64,000 nucleotides of DNA, taken from the NCBI RefSeq assembly GCF_021554725.1, contig NZ_JAIZDP010000003.1, positions 62,001 through 126,000 on the forward strand, written 5' to 3'. The stretch is from Sinomonas notoginsengisoli (lineage in GTDB: Bacteria > Actinomycetota > Actinomycetes > Actinomycetales > Micrococcaceae). Positions 25,886 through 34,437 of this stretch are shown piece after piece (positions within the stretch are counted from its first letter, which is position 1; the number at the start of each line of letters is the position of its first letter). Both the position numbers and the translations under genes were made by a program. The notes beneath the pieces are model-generated. The model did no database searches. It was not told the DNA's origin and saw only the letters and a list, made by a program, of their open reading frames with translations.

Positions 25886-28004
25886 CCCGTGGGTCCAAGT
25901 TCAGCCGCCGGAGCAGCTGGGCATTGAGCGCCACGACGATGGTGGACAGGGACATGAGGATGGCCCCCGCGGCGGGGGACAGCATGATGCCGGCGAAGGC
26001 CAGGACGCCCGCCGCGAGAGGCACCGCGATGACGTTGTAGCCCGTCGCCCAGACCAGGTTCTCCCACATCTTGCGATAGCTCGCGCGGGAGAGCTCGACC
26101 ACGGAGACGACTGAGCGCGGGTCGTTCCCCGCAAGCACCACTCCGGCGGACTCGATGGCAACATCCGTTCCGGCGCCGATCGCGATGCCGACATCCGCGC
26201 GTGCGAGGGCGGGAGCATCGTTGACGCCGTCGCCGACCATCGCGACGCTCTGGCCTCGTTGCTGGAGCTCGGCGACCTTACGGTCCTTGTCCTGCGGAAG
26301 CACTTGGGCGAAGACCTCGTCGATGCCCAGGTCTTGGGCCACTGCGTCCGCGACCTGCTGTGCATCGCCGGTGATCATGGCGACGCGGATGCCTCGGTCC
26401 TGGAGCGCCTTCACTGCTGTCCGGGACTCCTCGCGGACCGAGTCCTCGAGCGCGAGCGCCCCCGCGATCCGACCATTACGGACCACGTGGAGCACCGAGG
26501 CGCCACGGGCCTTCCAGCCCTCCACCGCGGCACTGAGCTCCGCGGGAGTCTCGAGTCCCAGCTCGGCCAGCAGGGCGGGCCCACCCACGTGGACGAGTTC
26601 AGCGCTGGTGTCAGCACCCTGATCCTGGGTGGCCACCCGGGCCTGGACCCCGCGGCCGGAGCTGGCTTGGAATCCGGTCGCGGCCGGAATGCTCAGGCCA
26701 CGCTCGCGGGCCGCGCGGACGATCGCCCGCGCGACGGGGTGCTCGCTGTCAGACTCGGCGGCCGCCGCGAGAGCGAGCAGCGCGCCGTCATCCCCGCCCT
26801 GTCCGGCGCCGGCAGCAGCGATCCCGACGACGTCCGGCTCACCCTTGGTGAGCGTTCCCGTCTTGTCGAAGAGGACCGCTCCGACCGTGCGCATCCGCTC
26901 GAGGGCGAGGCGGTCCTTGACGAGGACGCCGCCCTTGGCAGCGCGCTCGGTCGAGATCGCGATGACGAGGGGGATCGCCAGGCCGAGGGCGTGGGGGCAC
27001 GCGATCACGAGGACCGTGACTGTGGCCGTGACTGCGGTCGGAAGGTCGCCGAGGAGCGCCCAGGCGATGAACGTGAGGATGCCGGCGCCCGTCGCGAAGT
27101 AGAAGAGGAACGCGGCCGCCCGATCGGCAAGGGCCTGGGCGCGCGAAGAGGAGGCCTGCGCGTCGGCGACCATGCGCTGGATGCCGGCGAGCGCCGTTGA
27201 CTCACCCACGGCCTCGACCCGCACCCGCAGGCTCGTGTCCGTCGCGACAGTGCCCGCTACGACAGGGCTGCCCGGTCCGCGCGACACCGTCTTGGACTCG
27301 CCGGTGATCATCGACTCATCGAGTTCGGCTGTGCCATCCTCGATGCGTCCGTCCGCGGGCAGGCGCCCACCAGCGCGTACCAGCACGAGGTCGCCCGGGA
27401 CGAGGTCAGCCGCGGCTACCGTCTCGGTGCCGCCGCCGGGCGCAACCCGCTCGGCCTCGTCGGGAAGCAGCGCCGCGAGCGCGGCAAGGGCGCCCTGAGA
27501 GGCACCAAGCGCCCGCATCTCGAGCCAGTGACCCAGCAGCATGATCGTGACGAGGAGCGCGAGCTCCCACCAGAAGTCGAGGTCAAAGCCACCGATCCTG
27601 AGGCTCGTGGCCCACGAGGCGAGGAAAGCGACCGTGATCGCCATCCCGATGAGCAGCATCATGCCCGGCTGCCGGGCCTTGAGCTCGCCGAGGCCGCCCT
27701 TGAGGAACGGCATGCCGCCGTAGAAGAAGATGACCGTTCCGAGCACGGGACCAATCCACTCGCTGCCCGGGAAGGAGGGTGGCATCGCCCCGAAGAGGTG
27801 CCAGAACATAGGGCTGAAGATCACGACGACGACCGAGAGGCCCAGCGTGAGCCAGAACTTGTCGCGGAACATGGCCACGGAATGGCCGGCGTGTTCGCCG
27901 TGTGTGTGCACCATGTGGGGATCGCCGTGGCCCGCGTGGAGCTGCGCGGACATATCGTGGCCTGTGCCGTGCTCTGCGTGCAAAGTGTGGCTGTGCTCGT
28001 TCAC
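25875..28004 (-). CDS. copB: copper-translocating P-type ATPase, CopB type
   Basis: 709 residues from GTG 28004 (an upstream ATG at 28046 is possible but lacks a ribosome site). N-terminus is a His-rich metal-binding tail (HSHTLHAEHGTGH ... HTHGEHAGH) instead of a CxxC domain. The membrane metal motif is CPH (VIACPHALGLA, ~335), the CopB hallmark; DKTGTLTKGEP (~380) carries the phosphorylated Asp; GDGVNDAPALARAD (~590) closes the site. It exports copper from the cytoplasm. First gene of the operon behind a CsoR-like operator. Confidence 0.95.
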   Translation of the reverse strand: MNEHSHTLHAEHGTGHDMSAQLHAGHGDPHMVHTHGEHAGHSVAMFRDKFWLTLGLSVVVVIFSPMFWHLFGAMPPSFPGSEWIGPVLGTVIFFYGGMPFLKGGLGELKARQPGMMLLIGMAITVAFLASWATSLRIGGFDLDFWWELALLVTIMLLGHWLEMRALGASQGALAALAALLPDEAERVAPGGGTETVAAADLVPGDLVLVRAGGRLPADGRIEDGTAELDESMITGESKTVSRGPGSPVVAGTVATDTSLRVRVEAVGESTALAGIQRMVADAQASSSRAQALADRAAAFLFYFATGAGILTFIAWALLGDLPTAVTATVTVLVIACPHALGLAIPLVIAISTERAAKGGVLVKDRLALERMRTVGAVLFDKTGTLTKGEPDVVGIAAAGAGQGGDDGALLALAAAAESDSEHPVARAIVRAARERGLSIPAATGFQASSGRGVQARVATQDQGADTSAELVHVGGPALLAELGLETPAELSAAVEGWKARGASVLHVVRNGRIAGALALEDSVREESRTAVKALQDRGIRVAMITGDAQQVADAVAQDLGIDEVFAQVLPQDKDRKVAELQQRGQSVAMVGDGVNDAPALARADVGIAIGAGTDVAIESAGVVLAGNDPRSVVSVVELSRASYRKMWENLVWATGYNVIAVPLAAGVLAFAGIMLSPAAGAILMSLSTIVVALNAQLLRRLNLDPRDVR

Positions 28005-28128
28005 CGTTCCACCCGTCTCTTCCCGTTCCCCCGCTCGGAGTCGCATGGGGGGCTAGTTCGGGCTGTGGGGCGATCGGCGGTAGCGGGACGTCCCGGACCG
28101 CGTGCATCGCTGGCAGCGCGGTTCCACC

Positions 28129-28145
28129 ATACCCCTAGGGGGTAT
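28129..28145. promoter_or_regulatory. CsoR-type copper operator
   Basis: ATACCCC-TAG-GGGGTAT, a perfect 7-3-7 palindrome, sits 125 bases upstream of copB between copB (minus) and malQ (plus). It matches the known C/G-tract operators of CsoR copper sensors, which release DNA when they bind Cu(I). No csoR gene lies in the window, so the regulator must be elsewhere. Confidence 0.85.
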
Positions 28146-28293
28146 AGACGTCAATGCGGTACAGTGCCGCAGTACATCCTTGTCCGACCCTCCACGCACC
28201 ATACCCGCGCGTGGATGCGAAAGGTGGGTGACCGGCGTCGTCCGCCGCGAGCCGCCGTGCGCCGAACGGAGCTGGCCGCATAGGGTGGGCGAC

Positions 28294-30513
28294 ATGGAGG
28301 ATGCAGAGGAGCTCCTGCGCGAGCTGGCCGGTCGGCACGGAGTGGCGACATCGTTCTCGGGCTGGGGCGGCGCCCGGTTGGACGTCTCGGCGACGACGCT
28401 CAAGGCCGTGCTCGGCGCCCTCGGCATCCCTGTGGAAACGCCGGAGGCGATCCGCGCTGCCCTAGAGGAGGCCGATCTGGCCCCGTGGCGTCACATACTG
28501 CCCCCGGTCACAGTGATTCGCGAGGGGCAAGACGCCGCAGTGAACGTGCACCTCCCCCATGGAAGCAGTGCCTCGCTCTGGGTGGTCTCCGAGGACGGTG
28601 GCCACTATGCGGCCCGGCAGGTCGAGAACTCGGACGAATCCCGAACGGTCGACGGCGTGCTGACGGGACGCGCGGCGTTCCTCCTCCCCGAGGACCTTCC
28701 GCTCGGATGGCACACACTGCACGTCCGCAGCGAGGACCGCGCAGCCGAGGCGACCCTGGTGGTCACCCCGGATCGGCTCCGCACCACCGAGAGGCTCGCC
28801 GACAATCAGCGGTGGGGCCTCATGGCCCAGCTGTACTCCGTCCGGTCCTCGCGCTCGTGGGGCGTCGGTGACTTCGCGGACCTCACCGACCTCGCGGCCA
28901 TTGGCGCGGCCGAGGGCGCGAGCTTTGTGCTCGTCAACCCCCTGCACGCCGCCGAGCCGATGCCGCCCATCGAGGACTCGCCGTACCTCCCCGCGACGCG
29001 CCGGTTCGTCAACCCGCTCTACCTTCGCGTCGAGGACATTCCCGAACACGCGTACCTCACCGCCGAGGACCGGGCCCACGTCGAGGAGTTGGCCCAGGAG
29101 CTCCACCCGGCGAACTCATCCTCGGAGCTCCTGGACCGGGACGCGGCGTTCGCAGCGAAGCTCGCCGCGCTGGACCTCGTGTGGCGCGTGCGGCGTGGTC
29201 CGGCCCGCGAAGACGCCTACCGGCGTTTCTGCGACGCCGCTGGGCCGGGGCTCGACGACTTCGCGCTATGGTGCGCGCTGGCCGAGCGGCCCCGCACAGG
29301 CGAGCCATCCGGGACGGGCGAGTGGCCTCAGCCCGGGAGCCCCGACGCGGCTCGGCTCGGCGATGGCCTCTCCGATCGTCTCGACTTCCACCGCTGGCTC
29401 CAGTGGGTCTGCGACCAGCAGCTCGAGGCCGCCCAGCGCGCTGCCAAGGCGGCGGGCATGGAGCTCGGCCTGCTCCACGACCTCGCGGTGGGAGTGCGGC
29501 CGGACGGCGCCGACGCGTGGGCGCTCTCGGACGTCCTGGCCCGCGGCGTGACCGTGGGCGCCCCGCCGGACATGTTCAACCAGCAGGGGCAGAACTGGAG
29601 CCAGCCGCCGTGGCACCCCGCGCGTCTCGCCGAATCGGGCTACGCCGCCTACCGCGACATGCTGCGCACGATCCTGCGCCATTCGGGCGGGATCCGCGTG
29701 GACCACATCCTCGGGCTGTTCCGGCTCTGGTGGATCCCCGAGGGAGCTTCTCCGGGCGAGGGCACCTACGTGCACTACGATCACGAGGCGCTGGTGGGCA
29801 TTCTCGCACTCGAGGCGCAGCGCGCGGACGCCATCGTGGTGGGCGAGGATCTCGGCTTGTTCGAGCCGTGGGTGAGGGACTACTTGGCCGAGCGGGGAGT
29901 GTTCGGCACCTCGATTGTGTGGTTCGAGCGCGACGGCGACCGGCCACTGCCGCCCGAACGGTACCGGCAGGCGTGCCTCACCAGTGTCAACACGCACGAC
30001 CTGCCGCCGACTGCCGGGTACCTCGCGGGCGAGCACGTGCGGCTACGCCAAGCCCTCGGCCTGCTGGAGCGCCCCGTCGAGGAGGAACTGGCCGCTGCCG
30101 AGACAGAGATCGCTGGTGTCCTCGAGCTCCTGCGCGCGCGTGGCCTCCTCGAAGAGGATGCGAGCCTCACCGACGAACAGCAGGTCATCGAGGCCCTCTA
30201 CGCGCTCACGGCCCTCACGCCGTCGTCCTTGCTCGGTGTCGCGCTCGTGGACGCTGTCGGTGAGAGGCAGACGCAGAATCAGCCCGGCACCCACCGTGAG
30301 CACCCCAATTGGCGGATCCCCCTCACAGGACCAGACGGCCAGGCCGTGCTCCTCGAGGACCTTGCCAGCAGCCCACGCTTTGCCTCGCTCGCCCAGGTGA
30401 TGCGGCGTGCACTGCCCCGCGAGCAGGCGTCCGCCAAGCAGGCGTCCAGCAAGCAGGTCGGTGCTCAGCGCAGCAGTACCCAACACCGCAGTACCCAAGC
30501 GGGAGAAGAGTAG
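28294..30513 (+). CDS. malQ: 4-alpha-glucanotransferase (amylomaltase)
   Basis: 739 residues from ATG 28294. GH77 motifs: GGIRVDHILGLFRLWWIP with the nucleophile Asp (~470), VVGEDLG with the acid/base Glu (~517) and VNTHDLPPTAGY (~567). The ~190-residue N-terminal region with a sandwich-like domain is normal for the long actinobacterial MalQ. Acts in the cytoplasm on maltodextrins. The last 25 residues are a low-complexity Gln/Ser tail (KQASSKQVGAQRSSTQ), unusual but short. Its promoter region shares the gap with the copper operator, though it is unlikely to be copper-controlled. Confidence 0.93.
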   Translation: MEDAEELLRELAGRHGVATSFSGWGGARLDVSATTLKAVLGALGIPVETPEAIRAALEEADLAPWRHILPPVTVIREGQDAAVNVHLPHGSSASLWVVSEDGGHYAARQVENSDESRTVDGVLTGRAAFLLPEDLPLGWHTLHVRSEDRAAEATLVVTPDRLRTTERLADNQRWGLMAQLYSVRSSRSWGVGDFADLTDLAAIGAAEGASFVLVNPLHAAEPMPPIEDSPYLPATRRFVNPLYLRVEDIPEHAYLTAEDRAHVEELAQELHPANSSSELLDRDAAFAAKLAALDLVWRVRRGPAREDAYRRFCDAAGPGLDDFALWCALAERPRTGEPSGTGEWPQPGSPDAARLGDGLSDRLDFHRWLQWVCDQQLEAAQRAAKAAGMELGLLHDLAVGVRPDGADAWALSDVLARGVTVGAPPDMFNQQGQNWSQPPWHPARLAESGYAAYRDMLRTILRHSGGIRVDHILGLFRLWWIPEGASPGEGTYVHYDHEALVGILALEAQRADAIVVGEDLGLFEPWVRDYLAERGVFGTSIVWFERDGDRPLPPERYRQACLTSVNTHDLPPTAGYLAGEHVRLRQALGLLERPVEEELAAAETEIAGVLELLRARGLLEEDASLTDEQQVIEALYALTALTPSSLLGVALVDAVGERQTQNQPGTHREHPNWRIPLTGPDGQAVLLEDLASSPRFASLAQVMRRALPREQASAKQASSKQVGAQRSSTQHRSTQAGEE

Positions 30514-30518
30514 GCCCG

Positions 30519-32368
30519 TCAGAAGGGCGGCGGGGCCACGTCTGGGTCCCCACCCTCTGCGGAGCGGGCATAGGCGAGCGCCTCGACGTGCTCCCACGCA
30601 GCCATGAGCCACGGGGAAGGTTCGGACGCCTCGCCGATGGGCGGCCCGATGGGGCTTCCAGACCATGGAGCAAGCAGGTCCTCATGGATCCAATTGGGAG
30701 GGATCGGCTCCGGTATCTGGTCCCGATGGTCGCCAGCTCCGTGAACTCCTGCAGCCGGGTCCGGCGGAAGGTCTAGGGCGTCGGCCAGCAGTTCGTCTTC
30801 CGGGCCGTGGGCGTACTCCGCCGAGGCGGTCGTGTAGGTGCGGCCCGTCGGGGACGTCCAGGTCATGAAGCCCGTCCCTTCGGCCACTGTCACCCGGTCA
30901 TCGAGAGCGTCGGCGGAATCGCGGCCGGCGAGCAGTGCGGTGAGGACGCCGGAGGCACGGCCCTCGTCCCGGACCTGCTCGACCGTCCAGTGGCCCAGAC
31001 TCTTGAGCGCATGGTGCTTGGCGCACAGGGACGCAAGGTTTCCCGCCTCTGTAGTACCATCGCAGGCCCACTCGATCGTGTGGTCCAGGTCCGCTCGGGC
31101 CGTCGGGCTCGTGCATTCGGGGAACATGCAGCTCCCGTCACGCCACTGCACGAACCTCCGCAATGCGGCGCTAGGCCTATATGACGTCCGTCCGAGCATC
31201 ATTGGGATCCCGTCCAGATCTGTCACGAGCCGCTCCCAAGATGGAGCACCAGCCGCGAGCCAACGGGCAACATCACGGGCGATCGGACCATACCCATCGA
31301 GCGTCGCCGGCTCATCGCCAGCACCCAGCAGGGTCGATGCCGGGATCAGCACTACGACCTGCGCCCGCAGTCCCGATCCGGCCACGGCCTCCGGGTTAGA
31401 GCAGTCCGGGACAGCGCCGAGTGATTCGTGGCCCCCAGGCGCATCCGGATGGATGAGGACGGGTCGAAGTCAGCGGGGACCGCTCGAGGAAGTGACGTGC
31501 CCGAAAGACTGGCGTGGGTCAGGACGTCGGCGCGCAGCTGGGCCCAGGTCCGCGGGTCGTCCGGGAACACCGCGCGGTGCGAGCGCGCGGCCGTATCGAC
31601 CGCTGCGTACAGGCCGACGCCGACCTCGGCGGGCAGCAACGCCGTGAGAGTGCACATTCCATCGGCCTCAGGCCGAAACCATACCCCGCGCTCCCGCGTA
31701 GCCTGCTTGCGCCGCCGCGCCCAGGACTCCGGATCGGACTTCTCGCGAAGCCGCTGTGCGACGGGGCGAAACTCCTGAACCGTGCGCATTCGACCCGAGC
31801 GAGTCCGAAGGCGTGCGACCGCAAGCCTCACGAATTCGTCAACGTCCTGCGCGGCCAGCCCCTCGGTCTGCTGTGCGATGATCCGCGCGTGCCCCTCTGA
31901 TAGTGCACCCGCGGCGAGCAGGTCCCGCACCTGCCGTAGCGGCCCAGCGAGCGATTCGGCGAGCGCAACGACCCGGAATGCGGCGTACTCGGACACACTC
32001 TGCGCGGTCGCGATCTCTGCGACGGCGAGCGCCCGCGCCACGTCTCCCCCGAACCTCGCGGGCCCTCCACCCGGCGCAACGGCTGGGTTGGCCTGGGCCG
32101 AGCGAACCTCACCCTCGAATCCAACCAGCACCCGCTCCGCGCCCACCGCCTCGAGCGCAGCGGCGTAGCATCGCAGCGCCGCTGCCGCCTGCGCGACCAC
32201 GAGACCCTCCTCGCGATCAAGCGCCTTCACGTCAGGCAGCCGCAGCTCACCCATGAGACTGGACCCGCTCGGAGCGCAGAAGACGAGAGAGGTGCCGGAA
32301 CCAGTTGGCGGGGTGGAGCGAGTCAATGCGCCCGAGCCAGGCAGGGGAACGTCGGGAACCTCCTCCAT
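30519..32368 (-). pseudogene. DUF222/HNH endonuclease family gene split by a frameshift
   Basis: The N-terminal part (32368 downwards; start chosen by GGAGGT upstream) carries the DUF222 helical domain (VVAQAAAALRCYAAALEAVG..., VRDLLAAGALSEGHARIIAQ). Around 31430 the frame changes: the other frame continues with AGSGLRAQVVVLIPASTLLG and the HNH part SCMFPECTSPTARADLDHTI ... LCAKHHALKS. Adding one G to the G5 run (C5 at 31432-31436 on the plus strand) would join both halves into one normal protein of ~615 residues. DUF222/HNH proteins are multi-copy in these genomes. It may be a real one-base deletion or an assembly error. Confidence 0.85.
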
Positions 32369-32490
32369 GACCCACCTCCAACTAGACATCCAACCAAGCA
32401 ATTCCGATATTCGAAGATATATTCGATCCTAACGGCAATACTTCAGTATGGCTAGACCGGTGCTCAGCGAGCTTGTGAAATAATCTGCGT

Positions 32491-32853
32491 ATGCATGCAG
32501 ACAAGCAGGGGTGCGGCCTCGACGTCGACAGCGGGTACGTTGAACTCGCCGTCGAAATCTTCTCGATGCTCGCCGACGCTACGCGGGTCCGGATCATCCT
32601 GGCCCTGCGAGACAGCGAGCGCAGCGTCAACGACCTGGCCGACGCCGTGGGCAAGTCCCCCGCCGCCGTCTCACAGCACCTCGCCAAGATGCGGCTCGCG
32701 CGCGTCGTCTCCACCCGTCAGGACGGCACCCGCGTCTTCTACAGGCTCGAGAACGAACACGCGAGCACGCTCGTCGCAGACGCGATCTTCCAGGCCGAGC
32801 ACGCGCTCGACGCCAATCCCCGCCACCATCACGCAGAGAGGGCAGGGGCATGA
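32491..32853 (+). CDS. ArsR/SmtB family metal-sensing repressor
   Basis: 120 residues. Winged helix FSMLADATRVRIILALRDSE ... VNDLADAVGKSPAAVSQHLAKM (~25-70), ending in a HHH-containing tail (NPRHHHAERAGA) and with one Cys (C8) near the N-terminus, both possible metal ligands. Overlaps the CDF gene by ATGA, so it almost surely controls that exporter in response to zinc or a similar ion. Upstream, 32396-32440 is strikingly AT-rich and probably the operator/promoter. Confidence 0.93.
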   Translation: MHADKQGCGLDVDSGYVELAVEIFSMLADATRVRIILALRDSERSVNDLADAVGKSPAAVSQHLAKMRLARVVSTRQDGTRVFYRLENEHASTLVADAIFQAEHALDANPRHHHAERAGA

Positions 32854-33926
32854 GCCACGACCATCACTCCCACGCCGACCCGGTGACGCACGACGCCGCA
32901 CCCCACCATGGGCATGACCACCACCACGGGCACGACGAGCACGACCACCACCACGGGCATGACCACCACGGGCACGAAGACCACCACCACGCACATGGTT
33001 TCCTCGGGACCCTCAAGGAATTCTTCGTGCCGCACACCCACGACTCGTCGGACTCGATCGACGATGCCCTTGAGGCCAGCGCGGAGGGCGTCCGCGCGCT
33101 CAAGATCAGCTTGTTTGCGCTGCTCGCCACGACCGTGCTGCAGTTCGCCGTCGTGCTCGTCAGCGGTTCCGTTGCCCTCCTCGCCGACACAGTCCACAAC
33201 TTCTCGGACGCCTTGACCGCCGTCCCGCTGTGGGTCGCGTTCCTGCTCGCACGGCGGCCCGCCACGAAGCGCTACACGTACGGCCTCGGCAGGACCGAGG
33301 ACCTCGCGGGACTGTTCATCATCGCCGTCGTCGCACTTTCAGCGGTTGTCGCGGCGTGGCAGTCGATCGACCGCATCATCCACCCACAGCCGCTCGGGAA
33401 CCTGTGGTGGGTCATGGCCGCGGGGGTGATTGGCTTCGCGGGGAACGAGGCCGTGGCCGTCTACCGCACCAGTGTGGGGCGGCGGATCGGCTCGGCCGCC
33501 CTTGTGGCGGATGGCATCCACGCCCGAACGGACGGCTTCACGTCCCTCGCTGTCGTGGTGGGTGCCGCCGGCGTCATGCTCGGCTTTCCCCTCGCAGATC
33601 CGATCGTGGGCCTGCTCATCAGCGCGGCGATCTTCATCCTTCTATGGGGCACCGTCAAGAGTCTCGGTCAGCGGCTCCTGGACGGGATCGATCCCGAGCT
33701 CGTCCACCGCGCCGAACACGCCCTCGCGGAGACCCCCGGCGTGCTCGGAGTGGACCGCGTCCAACTGCGCTGGATCGGCCACCGGCTCCACGGCTCGGCG
33801 CTGGTGCGAATCGGTGCGCAGACTCCGGTGGCGGGCGCCGACGTCGTGCGCCACGACGCCGCGGAACGGCTGACGCGCGCACTGCCGAACGTCGAGGAGA
33901 TCACAGTCACGACAAGTGCCACGTGA
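32850..33926 (+). CDS. cation diffusion facilitator (Zn/Co-type efflux)
   Basis: 358 residues. The first ~50 residues are an exceptional His-rich tail (five His-His or His-Gly clusters, e.g. HHGHDHHHGHDEH). Six membrane spans follow, with the transport-site motifs HNFSD (TM2) and DGIHARTDG (TM5) and a C-terminal ferredoxin-like domain. CDF proteins export zinc or related divalent ions using proton exchange. Co-transcribed with the ArsR repressor. Confidence 0.95.
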   Translation: MSHDHHSHADPVTHDAAPHHGHDHHHGHDEHDHHHGHDHHGHEDHHHAHGFLGTLKEFFVPHTHDSSDSIDDALEASAEGVRALKISLFALLATTVLQFAVVLVSGSVALLADTVHNFSDALTAVPLWVAFLLARRPATKRYTYGLGRTEDLAGLFIIAVVALSAVVAAWQSIDRIIHPQPLGNLWWVMAAGVIGFAGNEAVAVYRTSVGRRIGSAALVADGIHARTDGFTSLAVVVGAAGVMLGFPLADPIVGLLISAAIFILLWGTVKSLGQRLLDGIDPELVHRAEHALAETPGVLGVDRVQLRWIGHRLHGSALVRIGAQTPVAGADVVRHDAAERLTRALPNVEEITVTTSAT

Positions 33927-33940
33927 CGCGCTCCTCTCAA

Positions 33941-33964
33941 GCGCCCTCACGCGGTTGAGGGCGC
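33941..33964. terminator. bidirectional terminator hairpin
   Basis: GCGCCCTCA, loop CGCGGT, TGAGGGCGC: a perfect 9-base stem between the CDF gene (plus) and a small minus-strand gene, placed to serve both. Confidence 0.75.
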
Positions 33965-33970
33965 GGGTAG

Positions 33971-34189
33971 CTAGGCGCAGCGCTCCTGGGTAAGGCCGAA
34001 CGGGACGCTCTCATCGAGCGTCACGGTGTACTGGCCTGCATCCTCACGTGTGACGAGGATCCCGCAGCAGCGGCTGGCAACCGCGTGCTGCTGGAGGGTT
34101 CCGATGGCGCTTCCGAGCGCCGAATCGAGCTCGTGTGCTGAACGGACGACGACGGTCAGGGCCTCATGGGCGTGCTTTCCACGGGACAC
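33971..34189 (-). CDS. small conserved-looking protein of unknown function
   Basis: 72 residues from GTG 34189 with AGGAGATCCCC upstream. Contains a CC pair (SRCCGILVTRED) and reads as a small alpha/beta fold; no signal or membrane span. Lies alone between two terminator-bounded genes. Similar short proteins occur in Arthrobacter relatives as far as I recall, but no function is known to me. Confidence 0.75.
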   Translation of the reverse strand: MSRGKHAHEALTVVVRSAHELDSALGSAIGTLQQHAVASRCCGILVTREDAGQYTVTLDESVPFGLTQERCA

Positions 34190-34302
34190 GGGGATCTCCT
34201 CGAATCTTCAGACTGACAGAGGACACTACTCGGCGCGCGCATCTCCAACAAATGCACGAACTCCTTCACAATTTGCCGTGCACTGGCCTTCGCTTGGTGT
34301 GA

Positions 34303-34318
34303 TGCGACATTTGTCGCA
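34303..34318. promoter_or_regulatory. perfect inverted repeat upstream of amino-acid permease
   Basis: TGCGACA-TT-TGTCGCA (7-2-7) lies in the 248-base gap before the permease start, about 120 bases upstream, in AT-richer promoter-like DNA. A probable repressor or activator site; the regulator is not identified. Confidence 0.45.
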
Positions 34319-34437
34319 GCTCCGGTGTGATCATCCAGACACTCTGTATGGTCAAGAGCACACGAGGAGCGCTGTAGTCTGGAATGGCCCTGTTAGAGGG
34401 ATCACATTTCCGGCATCACTGCGAAGGTCTGCGCATT

